A DNA stretch of 64,000 nt from Mesorhizobium opportunistum WSM2075 (GCF_000176035.2 NC_015675.1:6762001-6826000); one strand, 5' to 3'. Shown: positions 1-8,011, numbered from the stretch's first letter. Made by a program: numbers and translations. Notes: generated by a model not told the origin, from the letters alone.

Positions 1-155
1 CCTCGGCATTCCTTTGTTTGACGCGCATGAACTCATTCGATCGGGCCAAAAACGACTTTGTTGGCATCGAACATCACCGAAGCGGAGGTTCAAGAATTCA
101 GAGATGGGGGTGCAAAAGCCAAAGCCGAAAGCGGACGCGCCGCTGCAAGGCGGTG

Positions 156-401
156 CTACTTAGCACCTCGATTGTTGTTGTGTGCACTTTCCTGATTTTT
201 GCTGCGAAGGATGTTGCGGTCGTCCGGGTCGACGAGGTCGGGCGGGTCGCTTCTGATATCCGACCCCTTCCGGCGCGCCTCGCGCTCGGCAGCCGATTGC
301 TTCAGGTCCGCCTCGGCGTCGAATTCCTTGGGCGCGTTTTTCGTGTTCTCGCGCTCCTCGATGATGCGCATTTGCTGCTCACGGATTCTGCGTCCGGTCA
401 T
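156..401 (-). CDS. Small hydrophilic protein, unknown function (predicted stress-induced)
   Basis: This encodes 81 residues, highly charged (Arg, Glu, Asp, Asn rich), with no membrane segment or signal peptide. I chose the ATG at 401 because AGGAG lies seven bases upstream; an in-frame start 33 bases earlier has no ribosome site. A GGAAC-N17-CGTT element sits just upstream, so EcfG-type general-stress control is likely (inference). I do not recognise the family. Its composition resembles the small charged proteins that fill rhizobial stress regulons. Confidence 0.6.
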   Translation of the reverse strand: MTGRRIREQQMRIIEERENTKNAPKEFDAEADLKQSAAEREARRKGSDIRSDPPDLVDPDDRNILRSKNQESAHNNNRGAK

Positions 402-426
402 CGCTTTCTCCTGTGCTTTTATTGCT

Positions 427-452
427 AACGGCAATTGGGACTGTGTCGTTCC
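427..452 (-). promoter_or_regulatory. Candidate EcfG promoter of the 156-401 gene
   Basis: Read on the minus strand this is GGAAC, 17 bases, then CGTT, which is the alphaproteobacterial EcfG consensus. It ends 25 bases before the ATG at 401. Confidence 0.6.
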
Positions 453-533
453 GGCTGCGTGCGAGGAGTTTTTATCGTTCTGGATTTGATAAGTGCTCAG
501 GCGCCGGTTCGGTTCTGAACGACAACAGATCGC

Positions 534-1745
534 CTAGGACGAGAATGACTGTCCAGGCAGGCGGCGCTTAGCTTGCAGGACGACGGTATAGCGCGTGATC
601 AGGCCTTCCTCGGGATCGTCTCCCTGGAAGTGGATGTCTGCGGCCTCCGGAGGCCTGCAATCTTTCCCGTACTGCTTGACGGCGGACACGCGGACGGTTC
701 GGATTTCCGGATCCGCGTTCATCAGTTCTATTGCAGCGAGCTCGGCCGAGCTGCTGCCGCCGACCCGCCAACTGGCCTCGAGCACGCCCGACCGCCAAAT
801 GCCGGACGAGTCGATCCCTTGGCCGACATCGTATTTGCGTCGCGAGGCAAAAAATCCGGGGTAATTGGCCATGGCCGCGTCGTACGCTTGCGCCTGCTCG
901 ACGGCCAGCTCCAGCGTGAGCGGATGGTCCGAATTCTGAAGTGCCCGCCAACCACCACGCAGAACGTTCAGATGAGAGGCGCCATAGACGGCCTGACCTT
1001 TGTTGTCGAGAGTCGTCGTCTGGGTGCCATGGTAGCCGACTTCGATTTCATTGATTCTCGTTATGCCAACGCTCAGCGTGATGATGGCGTGAATATTCGT
1101 TTCGAGCACAAGCCCACACGCTTCCAGATCAGACGAGGAAAAACGCTCCATCAGCCTCTCGAAGTCACGAAACGTCGTCGCGACGACTTGGCCACTGCCC
1201 CGCGACAAAAGCGGGGGCTTGAGACGAACCGGACCACGCCTGAGCAGACGTTCTGCTGCTCGCAAAGCATCCGATCGCGAGAAAACAGTATAGCCAGGTA
1301 GCACAGCCATGCAGGTGGCTTCGCCGAACTGTGAGCGCCATCCATTCGGTCGGTCGGCTGAACCGTCGAGGAGTGGGTGCGTTATGGCCTTGGTCTTTAC
1401 GAAATGCCACGGCACAACCCCGCCATAGAGGTGTTCTGGTCCACGAATTCCCAAGCGGGCTGCATCGGCCGCAAGCAGGCTATCGTCAGGGACAAAATAG
1501 TGGTTCCCCGCCTTGTTGGTGACGCCTGCGACATCCTCTCTGAAGGAAAATCCCTTGAGACGAGCGATGGCGCGAGCGACGGTCCCGATCACCGATAGCT
1601 CGTGGGCGCGGATCGGTTCACCCGCTGGTGCTCGGAAAGCAACGACCACGCCGGTTGCCTCGGTCAACATGTCGAAATGCACGCGGTTGTCGCGGTCTGA
1701 CATTTTTGTTCGCCCGGAAAGTCGCAGCCCGGACGTCCCAGTCAC
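534..1745 (-). CDS. DUF3182-like protein (ATP-grasp-like)
   Basis: About 403 residues, soluble, with no signal peptide. The central part (LKPPLLSRGSGQVV, then a long beta-rich segment and EIEVGYHGTQTTTLDN) recalls the DUF3182 family, which has ATP-grasp-like features; this is recognition from memory, not a search. The GTG at 1745 overlaps the stop of the upstream small gene (GTGA), which suggests translational coupling. An internal ATG (MSDRDN, about 14 codons in) is an alternative start. Substrate unknown. Confidence 0.65.
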   Translation of the reverse strand: MTGTSGLRLSGRTKMSDRDNRVHFDMLTEATGVVVAFRAPAGEPIRAHELSVIGTVARAIARLKGFSFREDVAGVTNKAGNHYFVPDDSLLAADAARLGIRGPEHLYGGVVPWHFVKTKAITHPLLDGSADRPNGWRSQFGEATCMAVLPGYTVFSRSDALRAAERLLRRGPVRLKPPLLSRGSGQVVATTFRDFERLMERFSSSDLEACGLVLETNIHAIITLSVGITRINEIEVGYHGTQTTTLDNKGQAVYGASHLNVLRGGWRALQNSDHPLTLELAVEQAQAYDAAMANYPGFFASRRKYDVGQGIDSSGIWRSGVLEASWRVGGSSSAELAAIELMNADPEIRTVRVSAVKQYGKDCRPPEAADIHFQGDDPEEGLITRYTVVLQAKRRLPGQSFSS

Positions 1746-1996
1746 GGCTCGTCAATGTCTCGCCTCGACGGGTTCTGCGAGGTGACGAGCTCTTCCTCGT
1801 CGTCCGGCAGTGGCTCGTCGCTGACCGGATGCGCATCCTGGTCATTTCCGTCGAGCGCTCGCTTCTTCTTGGGCCGACGAGGAAAATCGTCGCCCGTCGG
1901 CGCGGATCCCGGCAGCGTCCCGCTTTCTTTGATCGCGCTGCCCTCTTGCCGTTCGACTTCCGATTTCTCGGACGCATTTGTACGCTTCCTACGCAT
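1742..1996 (-). CDS. Small acidic/basic hydrophilic protein coupled to the DUF3182-like gene
   Basis: 84 residues with a basic middle (RRPKKKR) and an acidic C-terminus (PLPDDEEE). No membrane segment. Only a weak ribosome site (AGGCAG) precedes the ATG. Its stop codon overlaps the GTG of the next gene, so the two are probably made together. An EcfG-type promoter candidate lies about 105 bases upstream. Function unknown. Confidence 0.5.
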   Translation of the reverse strand: MRRKRTNASEKSEVERQEGSAIKESGTLPGSAPTGDDFPRRPKKKRALDGNDQDAHPVSDEPLPDDEEELVTSQNPSRRDIDEP

Positions 1997-2100
1997 CGTC
2001 AGCTGCCTGTCTGCGCCTGCTGCGCAACGATGATGAAGGTCACTGCCAGTATGGTTTCGCTCTCACTGCCACCGTTGGCATTCTCCTTTGCAGCATAAAC

Positions 2101-2125
2101 AACAGTTTCACAAAGCCGCTGTTCC
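2101..2125 (-). promoter_or_regulatory. Candidate EcfG promoter of the 1996-534 gene pair
   Basis: On the minus strand: GGAAC, 17 bases, GTT. It reads towards the small gene and its coupled DUF3182-like partner. Confidence 0.45.
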
Positions 2126-2211
2126 ATTCCACGAAAGCGGCCATGAGCGGCCCAGCGCGAGACCGGCGCGCTCAGCCTGGAGGCTTCCACCTCTCGCGCC
2201 GCGCAATCCCA

Positions 2212-2236
2212 GGAACAAGCAGCAGCCACGCGGGTT
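2212..2236 (+). promoter_or_regulatory. Candidate EcfG promoter of the redoxin gene
   Basis: GGAAC at 2212-2216, 17 bases, GTT at 2234-2236, with 34 bases to the ATG at 2271. Fits GGAAC-N16-GGTT. Confidence 0.6.
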
Positions 2237-2270
2237 CGGTACATGTCCCAAACACATAGGAGAATTCCGG

Positions 2271-2915
2271 ATGAGACAGGATATATCGGCTGGAGCGAAA
2301 TTCCCGGATTATGTTCTTCCCGACCACACCAAGACAGCTCGGCGCCTATCGGATCTGCAGGGCGACCAGCTTATGGTCATTGTGCTGACGCGTGGCTCAT
2401 TCTGCCCGAAGGATCGTCGGCATATGCTCGAGCTCGTGCGCTTCCATCCGCAGTTCGTCGTCGGCTACACCCAACTTGTCACCATCACAACGGACGACTG
2501 GCATACCACGAACAACTACCGCCAGCAGACCGCGGCCTCGTGGCCGTTCCTCTATGACGAGGAGCGGATCGTACAGAAGGATCTGGACATCAAGGAATAT
2601 ACTGACACGTCGCACGACGTGATGATCCCGCACACAATCGTGCTCGGCCGCGATCTGAAAGTGTTTAAGATCTACAACGGCTATTACTATTGGGGACGAC
2701 CGGCGGTCTCGGAGTTGCACGCCGATCTGCGCGAGTTGGCGCGCCAGACCTATCGCGATTGGGACATTACCGAACCCGAACTGCGGCAGAAATGGAAAAC
2801 CGGCGACAAATCAGACTTCTATCCCTATGGAGACAATTCAATCTCAATGGACGAGCTGATGCTACAAATGGCGGGGGCAGTCGATCAATTCGCTGGCCGA
2901 TCTGACAAAGGGTGA
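2271..2915 (+). CDS. Redoxin / AhpC-TSA-like protein with one cysteine
   Basis: 214 residues with a thioredoxin-fold peroxiredoxin layout: an N-terminal PDYVLPDHTK segment, a strand followed by TRGSFCPKD (the only obvious peroxidatic-type Cys, near residue 45), then the conserved MIPHTIVLGRDLKVFKIYNG stretch typical of redoxins. No resolving cysteine is visible, so a one-Cys mechanism or a non-peroxidase role is possible. The ATG follows AGGAGA; a longer upstream reading lacks such a site. The EcfG-type promoter upstream fits an oxidative or general stress role. Confidence 0.75.
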   Translation: MRQDISAGAKFPDYVLPDHTKTARRLSDLQGDQLMVIVLTRGSFCPKDRRHMLELVRFHPQFVVGYTQLVTITTDDWHTTNNYRQQTAASWPFLYDEERIVQKDLDIKEYTDTSHDVMIPHTIVLGRDLKVFKIYNGYYYWGRPAVSELHADLRELARQTYRDWDITEPELRQKWKTGDKSDFYPYGDNSISMDELMLQMAGAVDQFAGRSDKG

Positions 2916-3031
2916 AATCGTTCGCCCGCGATTTCAAGCAACTCGTTTCTTAGCCCAGCACAGCCACGGCAATGGCCCCGCGCGAGCATTCGGAGTCAGA
3001 AGCAAACCCGCCAGACAACCCGGGAAGCGGT

Positions 3032-3247
3032 TCACCGCCGGTGTGCAGGGCGCGTGTCGCCTTTTCTCTCCGGATCATGGCTATGATGACGGTCGCGCTC
3101 GCCGCCACCACCGGAGACCCCGCTATGGCTGCGCTGATCGGAACTCGCCGTCGGTTTTCTGATCTTCAATGGAGCTTTGGCGTTCTCGTGAGCTGCGCCC
3201 GGGCCGCCTTGTCTTACGCTCGCGGGCGTCTTGCTGGATGTCGACAT
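3032..3247 (-). CDS. Possible small hydrophilic protein
   Basis: 71 residues rich in Ser, Gly, His and Arg (ERDRHHSHDPERKGD), no membrane segment. Its ATG lies two bases past the stop of the upstream small gene, so coupled translation is possible. No recognisable family; it could be a chance reading frame in GC-rich DNA. Confidence 0.3.
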   Translation of the reverse strand: MSTSSKTPASVRQGGPGAAHENAKAPLKIRKPTASSDQRSHSGVSGGGGERDRHHSHDPERKGDTRPAHRR

Positions 3248-3249
3248 GT

Positions 3250-3435
3250 TCAACGGTCCTGCTGACTACGCTGTGGAGTGACGTTCACCCTGGTATTGCC
3301 CTGGTGCCCGCGTTTCTCCGGATCTTGAACTGGAGATCCGCCCTTGCTCTTCTGATCAAGCGGCGCCTGTTTCGGGTCGCCGGGACCCTTTGGGCTTTGG
3401 TTCCCGGGAGGTGTGGGTGGTGCTTTGCCGGTCAT
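3250..3435 (-). CDS. Small Pro/Gln/Lys-rich protein, unknown function
   Basis: 61 residues, strongly hydrophilic (GDPKQAPLDQKSKGG), apparently disordered. I chose the ATG at 3435 because GGAAGGAGG stands a few bases before it, one of the best ribosome sites in the window. A GGAAC-N17-CGTT promoter candidate lies about 30 bases upstream. Function unknown; the setting suggests a stress-induced protein. Confidence 0.6.
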   Translation of the reverse strand: MTGKAPPTPPGNQSPKGPGDPKQAPLDQKSKGGSPVQDPEKRGHQGNTRVNVTPQRSQQDR

Positions 3436-3463
3436 CGAAACCTCCTTCCTGACTCGAAGCCTG

Positions 3464-3489
3464 AACGGCGAGGCCGAGGCGATGGTTCC
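3464..3489 (-). promoter_or_regulatory. Candidate EcfG promoter of the 3435-3250 gene
   Basis: Minus strand GGAAC, 17 bases, CGTT: a full match to the EcfG consensus, 28 bases before the ATG. Confidence 0.6.
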
Positions 3490-3674
3490 GGAGGCATCCG
3501 CGCAAAACGGCTGGCGAAATGTCACGTTGCCGACCGTAGCGGCCGTGAGCTGGATGTGAACGCCTTGCGACTGTAGTCCATGGGCGAAAGCGTTGGTCCC
3601 AATCCCGAAGCATAAGCCGGTGAAGCTCATTTGGTTAGGAACCGGCGAGCATCAGTCCCTTTGTCGTCGGTTCA

Positions 3675-3711
3675 CAAACACCGCCGTTGCCTGCGACACG
3701 GCGGGTGTTTG
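3675..3711. other. Imperfect hairpin
   Basis: CAAACACCGCCGT pairs with ACGGCGGGTGTTTG around a short loop, with one bulge. It lies just before a tiny membrane-protein gene and could be a leader structure or terminator; no T-run follows. Confidence 0.3.
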
Positions 3712-3727
3712 TTTGCGGGAGTTGCAC

Positions 3728-3844
3728 ATGCAGTTCGGCGAAATCATTGCGAACCTATTCGTAGCGCTTCTCCTGACATGCGTGCTCGCAATCCCCTTCT
3801 CGCTGGCCGGCAGACCGCTTTGGCGGAGCGAGAAGCGAAGATGA
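3728..3844 (+). CDS. 38-residue single-span membrane protein
   Basis: A short frame with one hydrophobic segment (IIANLFVALLLTCVLAIPFS) followed by a basic tail (RPLWRSEKRR), which predicts a single helix with a cytoplasmic C-terminus. GGGAG stands eight bases before the ATG. The size, positive tail and ribosome site look like a genuine bacterial microprotein. Function unknown. Confidence 0.45.
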   Translation: MQFGEIIANLFVALLLTCVLAIPFSLAGRPLWRSEKRR

Positions 3845-3996
3845 TCGTCCTCTTGCCGCCGGACGTTTGTGACCACTGCATCCGTCAGGGCACCATCTCA
3901 CCCGCGCTTGCCCGACACGTTCGATACCCGACTTTTGCAGCCTAGACCCGAGCGGGATCAATGGTTGGTTGGCTTGAGCCGTGTCTGACGAGCATT

Positions 3997-4338
3997 TCAG
4001 TGCGAAGTTTTTCGTCGTTGGCTTCCGGCCTTAAAGCCGGAAAGCTCTTGCTCCGAGCAGAGCAGCCTCGGGCGTGCCGGTTCGGAAATATCGATCTTGT
4101 CCCAGGGAATCCGATAGAGACCCTCGCGGCGCCGCAGCGCGAAGACGTCGAGCAATGCAGTGCCGATGGTCGAAGCGGACAGGCGCTCGAAAGCGGCGAA
4201 GATACCGACATGGAATTCAGTCACGACGAGGTCGTCGCCATCCTGCTCTGCGATGATCTCCTCGATATAGCCGATGCTCCTGCCGTTTTCGGACCACACG
4301 CGCCTGCCTGCCAGATGGTCGAGATTGACAGTCGCCAT
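3997..4338 (-). CDS. PRC-barrel-like protein, last gene of the Nramp-like operon
   Basis: 113 residues. The N-terminal 85 residues have the PRC-barrel pattern: LAGRRVWSENGRSIGYIEEI at the start and LYRIPWDKIDIS at the end. The ATG lies two bases after the stop of the preceding gene and follows GGGAG. PRC-barrel domains occur as soluble modules beside or fused to ion transporters and RNA-processing proteins; here the operon points to a transporter partner or regulator (inference). Confidence 0.6.
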   Translation of the reverse strand: MATVNLDHLAGRRVWSENGRSIGYIEEIIAEQDGDDLVVTEFHVGIFAAFERLSASTIGTALLDVFALRRREGLYRIPWDKIDISEPARPRLLCSEQELSGFKAGSQRRKTSH

Positions 4339-4340
4339 CG

Positions 4341-4700
4341 TCAGGCTCCCGGAATCCGGCCGACGACGTGTTGGCGCAGCCAGTCCTGCCAGGCAAAGAC
4401 TTTGGTCCGGCGCACGTCGATATCGAATTCGATGTCGACCCCGATGTCGCGCACCTTGTTCCACGCGATCCGATGCGGCCGTGCCTGGCGCTTGCCGCTC
4501 AGCCTTGCCGCGAGCCGCGCGGCCCATCGCCCGGGCGCCGCGCCAAGCCGTCGCCCCAGCGCGACCGAGCCAAGTTCGATGGCAACGACCCTGGGCGGTT
4601 TTCCTTGTCTCAACTCGGCGACCAGCCCATCAACCTTGCCGATCTTGACCTGTTCGCGGTCGACGACCTGCTTGTCCAGGATATCGCGCAGCAGTTGCAT
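4341..4700 (-). CDS. PRC-barrel-like protein, third gene of the Nramp-like operon
   Basis: 119 residues. DILDKQVVDREQVKIGKVDG near the N-terminus and HRIAWNKVRDIG further on mark a PRC-type barrel; between them is a basic Ala/Arg/Gly-rich insert (about residues 50-75). The ATG shares one base with the stop of the transporter gene (TGATG), so translation is coupled. Similar domains accompany MgtE-type and Nramp-type transporters in other bacteria; the role here is inferred from position. Confidence 0.6.
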   Translation of the reverse strand: MQLLRDILDKQVVDREQVKIGKVDGLVAELRQGKPPRVVAIELGSVALGRRLGAAPGRWAARLAARLSGKRQARPHRIAWNKVRDIGVDIEFDIDVRRTKVFAWQDWLRQHVVGRIPGA

Positions 4701-5920
4701 CAGGTGCCTCCGAATATCTGCAGCGGAATGGTCACCACCGCCAGCACGAAGCCGAGTGCGATGATGAAGATCACGGCCGTGTTCGAAACGACGCCGTTGC
4801 GGTGCTCGCCGACATAGCGGTCGTCATTCAGCAGGATAAGGAACGGAACGACGGTCAGCGGCAGGCTGGCTGCGGTCAGCGCCATTGAGAAGATGGTGAG
4901 CTTCAGGGGATCGAGACCGAGCGCTATCGGAATGGCGGCGAGGAAGAGGCTCAGCGTGTAGACGAGGCTGAAGCCGGGATCGTCGCGCGGCTTGAGATCT
5001 TCGCCCCACGTCCAGCCGAATCCCTGCGCGACAAGATAGGCTTGCTGCAACGCCACTTCGAGCGTGGCGCCGAAGCAGGCGACGGCCAGCGAAACAACGA
5101 AAAGTACGAAACCCCAGAAGCCGAATATCGGGATCAGCATCAGCGGAAGCTGGTTATAGTCGTCCACCTCGGTAACACCATTAGCGCCAAGCACCACCGC
5201 CGCCACGATCAGTACGCCCACGGAAATCGTTCCACCGAAAGTCATGCCCAGGCCAGCAATCGCCCGATTGGCGCCGAGATAGCTCTTGTCCCACTGATCC
5301 TCGATCGCGCCTGAGGAATAGAACATAAAAAGGTAGGGCGAGATCGAGGCGCCGAGAATGCTGACGGCCATGAACCAGTATTTTGCCGTGTCATGCTGCG
5401 GCAGGCTGGGCACGGCACCGGCAGCCACCCCTTTCCAGTCGGGGTGAAGCATCACGGCTGCCACGACGAGGCAGAGGGTGACGAGGCCAAGGATCGACAC
5501 GCCTTTCTCGATAAGGCCGAACGTGCCCTTCCACAACAGCAGCCACGCGAAAAACGCCACCGGCAACGCCCACCACTGGAAACCAATGCCCGTGGCAAGC
5601 TCGGCCGCAATGGCAACGCCGCCTATCTCGGCGGAGAGCACCAGGAAGTTGACCAACAAGGCTGCAAGCAGCGGCCAGATGAACGCATTGAAGCCGAACC
5701 GTTCGCGGATGCCATCGGAGATGGTATGACGGCTCACCGCGGCGAAGCGACCAGCCATCTCGACCAGAAAGATGATGCAGATGGTGCCGAGCGCGACCGC
5801 CCAGATGAGCTGGAAGCCGAACAGCGCGCCGGCCTGTGCCGCCGTCGCCATCGAACCGACCTCCAGGAAGCCGCCGACGCTGGTCACGACACCCAGCGAG
5901 ATCTCGAGCAGCTTCTTCAT
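4700..5920 (-). CDS. Nramp-family-related cation transporter with altered metal-site motifs
   Basis: 406 residues with about eleven membrane helices in the Nramp/SLC11 order. Helix 1 reads FLEVGSMATAAQAGA where canonical Nramps have DPGN followed by AT..QAG, so Asp becomes Glu and Asn becomes Ser. Helix 6 reads GASISPYLFMFYSS where canonical proteins have A..MPH, so the metal-ligand Met and the His are Ser and Tyr. Such losses are known in Nramp relatives that prefer hard cations such as magnesium (family knowledge); the substrate here is not established. It overlaps the upstream lipoprotein gene by four bases and the downstream PRC gene by one. Confidence 0.8.
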   Translation of the reverse strand: MKKLLEISLGVVTSVGGFLEVGSMATAAQAGALFGFQLIWAVALGTICIIFLVEMAGRFAAVSRHTISDGIRERFGFNAFIWPLLAALLVNFLVLSAEIGGVAIAAELATGIGFQWWALPVAFFAWLLLWKGTFGLIEKGVSILGLVTLCLVVAAVMLHPDWKGVAAGAVPSLPQHDTAKYWFMAVSILGASISPYLFMFYSSGAIEDQWDKSYLGANRAIAGLGMTFGGTISVGVLIVAAVVLGANGVTEVDDYNQLPLMLIPIFGFWGFVLFVVSLAVACFGATLEVALQQAYLVAQGFGWTWGEDLKPRDDPGFSLVYTLSLFLAAIPIALGLDPLKLTIFSMALTAASLPLTVVPFLILLNDDRYVGEHRNGVVSNTAVIFIIALGFVLAVVTIPLQIFGGT

Positions 5921-6351
5921 CGTTGCGGCGCGAAATATTCGCTGTAGGCCTTGGCGAGATCGCCTTGCGCGGCACGAAGCTCCTGTTGCGCCTGGTCGGC
6001 CTGCGCGTGGTGTTCGGTCTTGACCGCGCTCGCGGCCCGGTTCGCCGCGTTCGACAACCGGCTGAAGGCAGTGCTTAACGCATCGCGCTTCGCTGGATCT
6101 GACGGAGAGGCCGACTGCACCTGCCGGGCGGCGTCGGCGAGAGTCTCGGCGAAGGATAGCAAGGCAGAAGAGGCGTAACAGGATGGCGCGGCACCCGAAA
6201 GCCAGGCATCAGTCACCATCGCGGCCGCCTGCGCCGTCGAGCTTGCAAGCTCCGTTTGCTGTTCGGCGGTGTCGGACGAAGAACAGGAGGTTAGCGCCAG
6301 TAAAAGCAGCGGTAGGCAGGCGCGGCTCAGCCGAATAACAGGGCCGACCAT
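5917..6351 (-). CDS. Lipoprotein, first gene of the Nramp-like operon
   Basis: About 144 residues. A signal peptide with a lipobox (LLLLALTSC) gives a lipid-anchored protein; the rest is Ala/Gln/Ser-rich and helical, probably a small helical bundle on the periplasmic side. I prefer the ATG at 6351, after GAGGGG, because it gives a normal signal peptide; upstream ATGs at 6378 and 6402 are possible. The last four bases overlap the transporter start (ATGA). Family not recognised. Confidence 0.65.
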   Translation of the reverse strand: MVGPVIRLSRACLPLLLLALTSCSSSDTAEQQTELASSTAQAAAMVTDAWLSGAAPSCYASSALLSFAETLADAARQVQSASPSDPAKRDALSTAFSRLSNAANRAASAVKTEHHAQADQAQQELRAAQGDLAKAYSEYFAPQR

Positions 6352-6492
6352 CTTCCCCTCATTGCAATCGCTTGAAATCATGAAGATAAAGCCCGCAACC
6401 ACAGGAAAGTTCCTCCCATGTCCGGGATTTGCGGCGTCGAGGCTGGCCTGGGTTCCGTGCTGGCAGCAGGGCCTGCTTCCGACATCGTTTGG

Positions 6493-6738
6493 CTATTGTT
6501 CGGTGGCCGGGCGATCGATCATCTGCTCGCGCTGCGCGCCAGACTCCAGCCGAGGCGGACTTAGCATTGGCCCATGGCCTGCCTCCAAGAAATGCAGCTT
6601 CGTTCTGCGGAGGTGGATGAAGCGCCCGAGCGGGCGTCCAGCCAATGCCCGTCTCGCAAGCAGGTTGTTGTACAGGGCCAAGCCAACCGTTGCCGCCGCA
6701 AGCAACAGGACGGCTTTCCGTTTGGGCTTTGCGGTCAC
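6493..6738 (-). pseudogene. N-terminal remnant of an alpha/beta hydrolase
   Basis: The first 55 or so codons give a membrane-anchored alpha/beta hydrolase start: a hydrophobic anchor (AVLLLAAATVGLALYNNLLA), then GRFIHLRRTKLHFLEAGHGP, which in intact enzymes runs into the oxyanion-loop HG motif. Here that motif is absent; the frame degenerates and stops. No downstream frame restores the nucleophile elbow or catalytic His. I read it as a truncated relic. Confidence 0.45.
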
Positions 6739-6818
6739 GATTGCAAGGATTCGAGGGCGGGGAGTCCACCAGCAGGGCTTAACGATCCTCGGGGGCGCAG
6801 CGTCACTGATGGGCCGGT

Positions 6819-7067
6819 TCAGGCCGATCCTTTCTGGGGCAGTTCGGTCTCTTCCTCGACCTGATTGCGTAGCGCCTGGCGTCCAGATTTCGCGTTCTCG
6901 GTGTCAGCCGGCTGCTTTTGTCGATCGAGCTCATGATCCACCGTCTTGCGAGATCCCTCCACGGGATCTTCTTGCGACAAACGTTCGTCCGTCGCGGTTT
7001 GCCGGACGGGCTGACTGCTGCTAGATTCCGATCTGGCAGGATTCGCTTTCTCATTAGACTTCGTCAT
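6819..7067 (-). CDS. Small hydrophilic protein, unknown function
   Basis: 82 residues dominated by Glu, Gln, Lys, Ser and Asp, with no hydrophobic segment, probably disordered. The ribosome site is weak (AGAGAA). An EcfG-type promoter candidate lies about 40 bases upstream, matching the neighbouring small genes. Not recognised. Confidence 0.5.
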   Translation of the reverse strand: MTKSNEKANPARSESSSSQPVRQTATDERLSQEDPVEGSRKTVDHELDRQKQPADTENAKSGRQALRNQVEEETELPQKGSA

Positions 7068-7105
7068 CGATACGTTCTCTGTTTCGACGGATTATCTGTC
7101 CGCCA

Positions 7106-7131
7106 AACCTTTGGCATCGGCCTTTTGTTCC
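7106..7131 (-). promoter_or_regulatory. Candidate EcfG promoter of the 7067-6819 gene
   Basis: Minus strand GGAAC, 18 bases, GTT (equivalently N17-GGTT). Ends 38 bases before the ATG. Confidence 0.4.
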
Positions 7132-7149
7132 GGCATGCACGCAGATCCA

Positions 7150-7467
7150 TTACTGCGGGCCCTCGGCATCCTCCGAAGTCTCATGCCCAGGCTCGGCTGC
7201 TTCCAGGGCATCGATGACTGGCGCCAGTGAATTCTCCTCGCCGAGATACGCCTCCTCGTTTCCGTCGCCGGTTCTATCGAGTGCGCGCTGGATGGCATCT
7301 TCAATGTTGCCTAGCTCCTGCTCCCGCACTTCGCGCCCGTAACCGGCCGCATCGGCATCCTGCTCGAACTGCTGCGCCAGCATCGGAACGCTGACCTCGG
7401 TGTCGGCCGGCAAGTTGCCGACATTCTCCTCCAGCCAGCTGCGCAGGAATTCTTTCGTCGCATTCAT
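7150..7467 (-). CDS. Small acidic protein, DUF768-like
   Basis: 105 residues, acidic. The first 65 residues (EFLRSWLEENVGNL, then VSVPMLAQQFEQDADAAG) resemble the DUF768 proteins that are common in Mesorhizobium; this is recognition from memory. The C-terminal 40 residues are Glu/Ala-rich. GAGGAGGTG six bases before the ATG fixes the start. An EcfG-type promoter candidate is directly upstream. Molecular role unknown. Confidence 0.6.
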   Translation of the reverse strand: MNATKEFLRSWLEENVGNLPADTEVSVPMLAQQFEQDADAAGYGREVREQELGNIEDAIQRALDRTGDGNEEAYLGEENSLAPVIDALEAAEPGHETSEDAEGPQ

Positions 7468-7490
7468 GGAGCACCTCCTCGCAGTGAGAT

Positions 7491-7515
7491 AACCGGGCCA
7501 TGGCGCCGAGGTTCC
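7491..7515 (-). promoter_or_regulatory. Candidate EcfG promoter of the 7467-7150 gene
   Basis: Minus strand GGAAC, 17 bases, GTT, ending 23 bases before the ATG. Confidence 0.5.
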
Positions 7516-7740
7516 GATGTGACTACAGGAGTTGGAAGCGCGCTTCGGCATGCCGCCGTTCGACCGCTCCCAGCGCACACCCCGACTGACGTTGCAAATT
7601 CTGATCGAGCCGCCGTTGCCTTCCCGTTTGGTCCCGAGTGCCGGTTCGCGACGCCCGGCGCGCCGATACATCAAAGTTAAATGCAGCGACTGCCGCGGTA
7701 GTGTATGCAAGCTTCGGGGGGCTGCTCGGGAGGAGCGCCC

Positions 7741-7920
7741 ATGGAGATACGAGACTTCGTTTCCAAGCTGTCGGCCGCGTTGCGCAAGCGGCAGGCTGCT
7801 GCCGTGCCATCGCTGCCCGGCAAGCCGATGCGGGTATCGCTGGCCGATGTTCCGCTCAAACCACCGCAGAGGCCGGAATATCGACCTCGGCCACCCATCC
7901 GGCCAGCTTCAAATATGTAA
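7741..7920 (+). CDS. Small Pro/Arg-rich protein, unknown function
   Basis: 59 residues: an N-terminal helix (MEIRDFVSKLSAALRKRQ) and a Pro/Arg-rich C-terminus (PPQRPEYRPRPPIRP). GGGAGGAG stands six bases before the ATG, which is the main support for the gene. No EcfG-type element is visible in front. Not recognised. Confidence 0.45.
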   Translation: MEIRDFVSKLSAALRKRQAAAVPSLPGKPMRVSLADVPLKPPQRPEYRPRPPIRPASNM

Positions 7921-7946
7921 TTCGCCATCCGTGATCAGTCGTTGTC

Positions 7947-7971
7947 GGAACCAACGCGATCAGCCGCGGTT
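7947..7971 (+). promoter_or_regulatory. Candidate EcfG promoter of the 8012-8269 gene
   Basis: GGAAC at 7947-7951, 17 bases, GTT at 7969-7971, 40 bases before the ATG. Confidence 0.55.
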
Positions 7972-8011
7972 AACGAAGCGAAGGGACCGCAACCCGAATG
8001 GGAGCGGAAGA

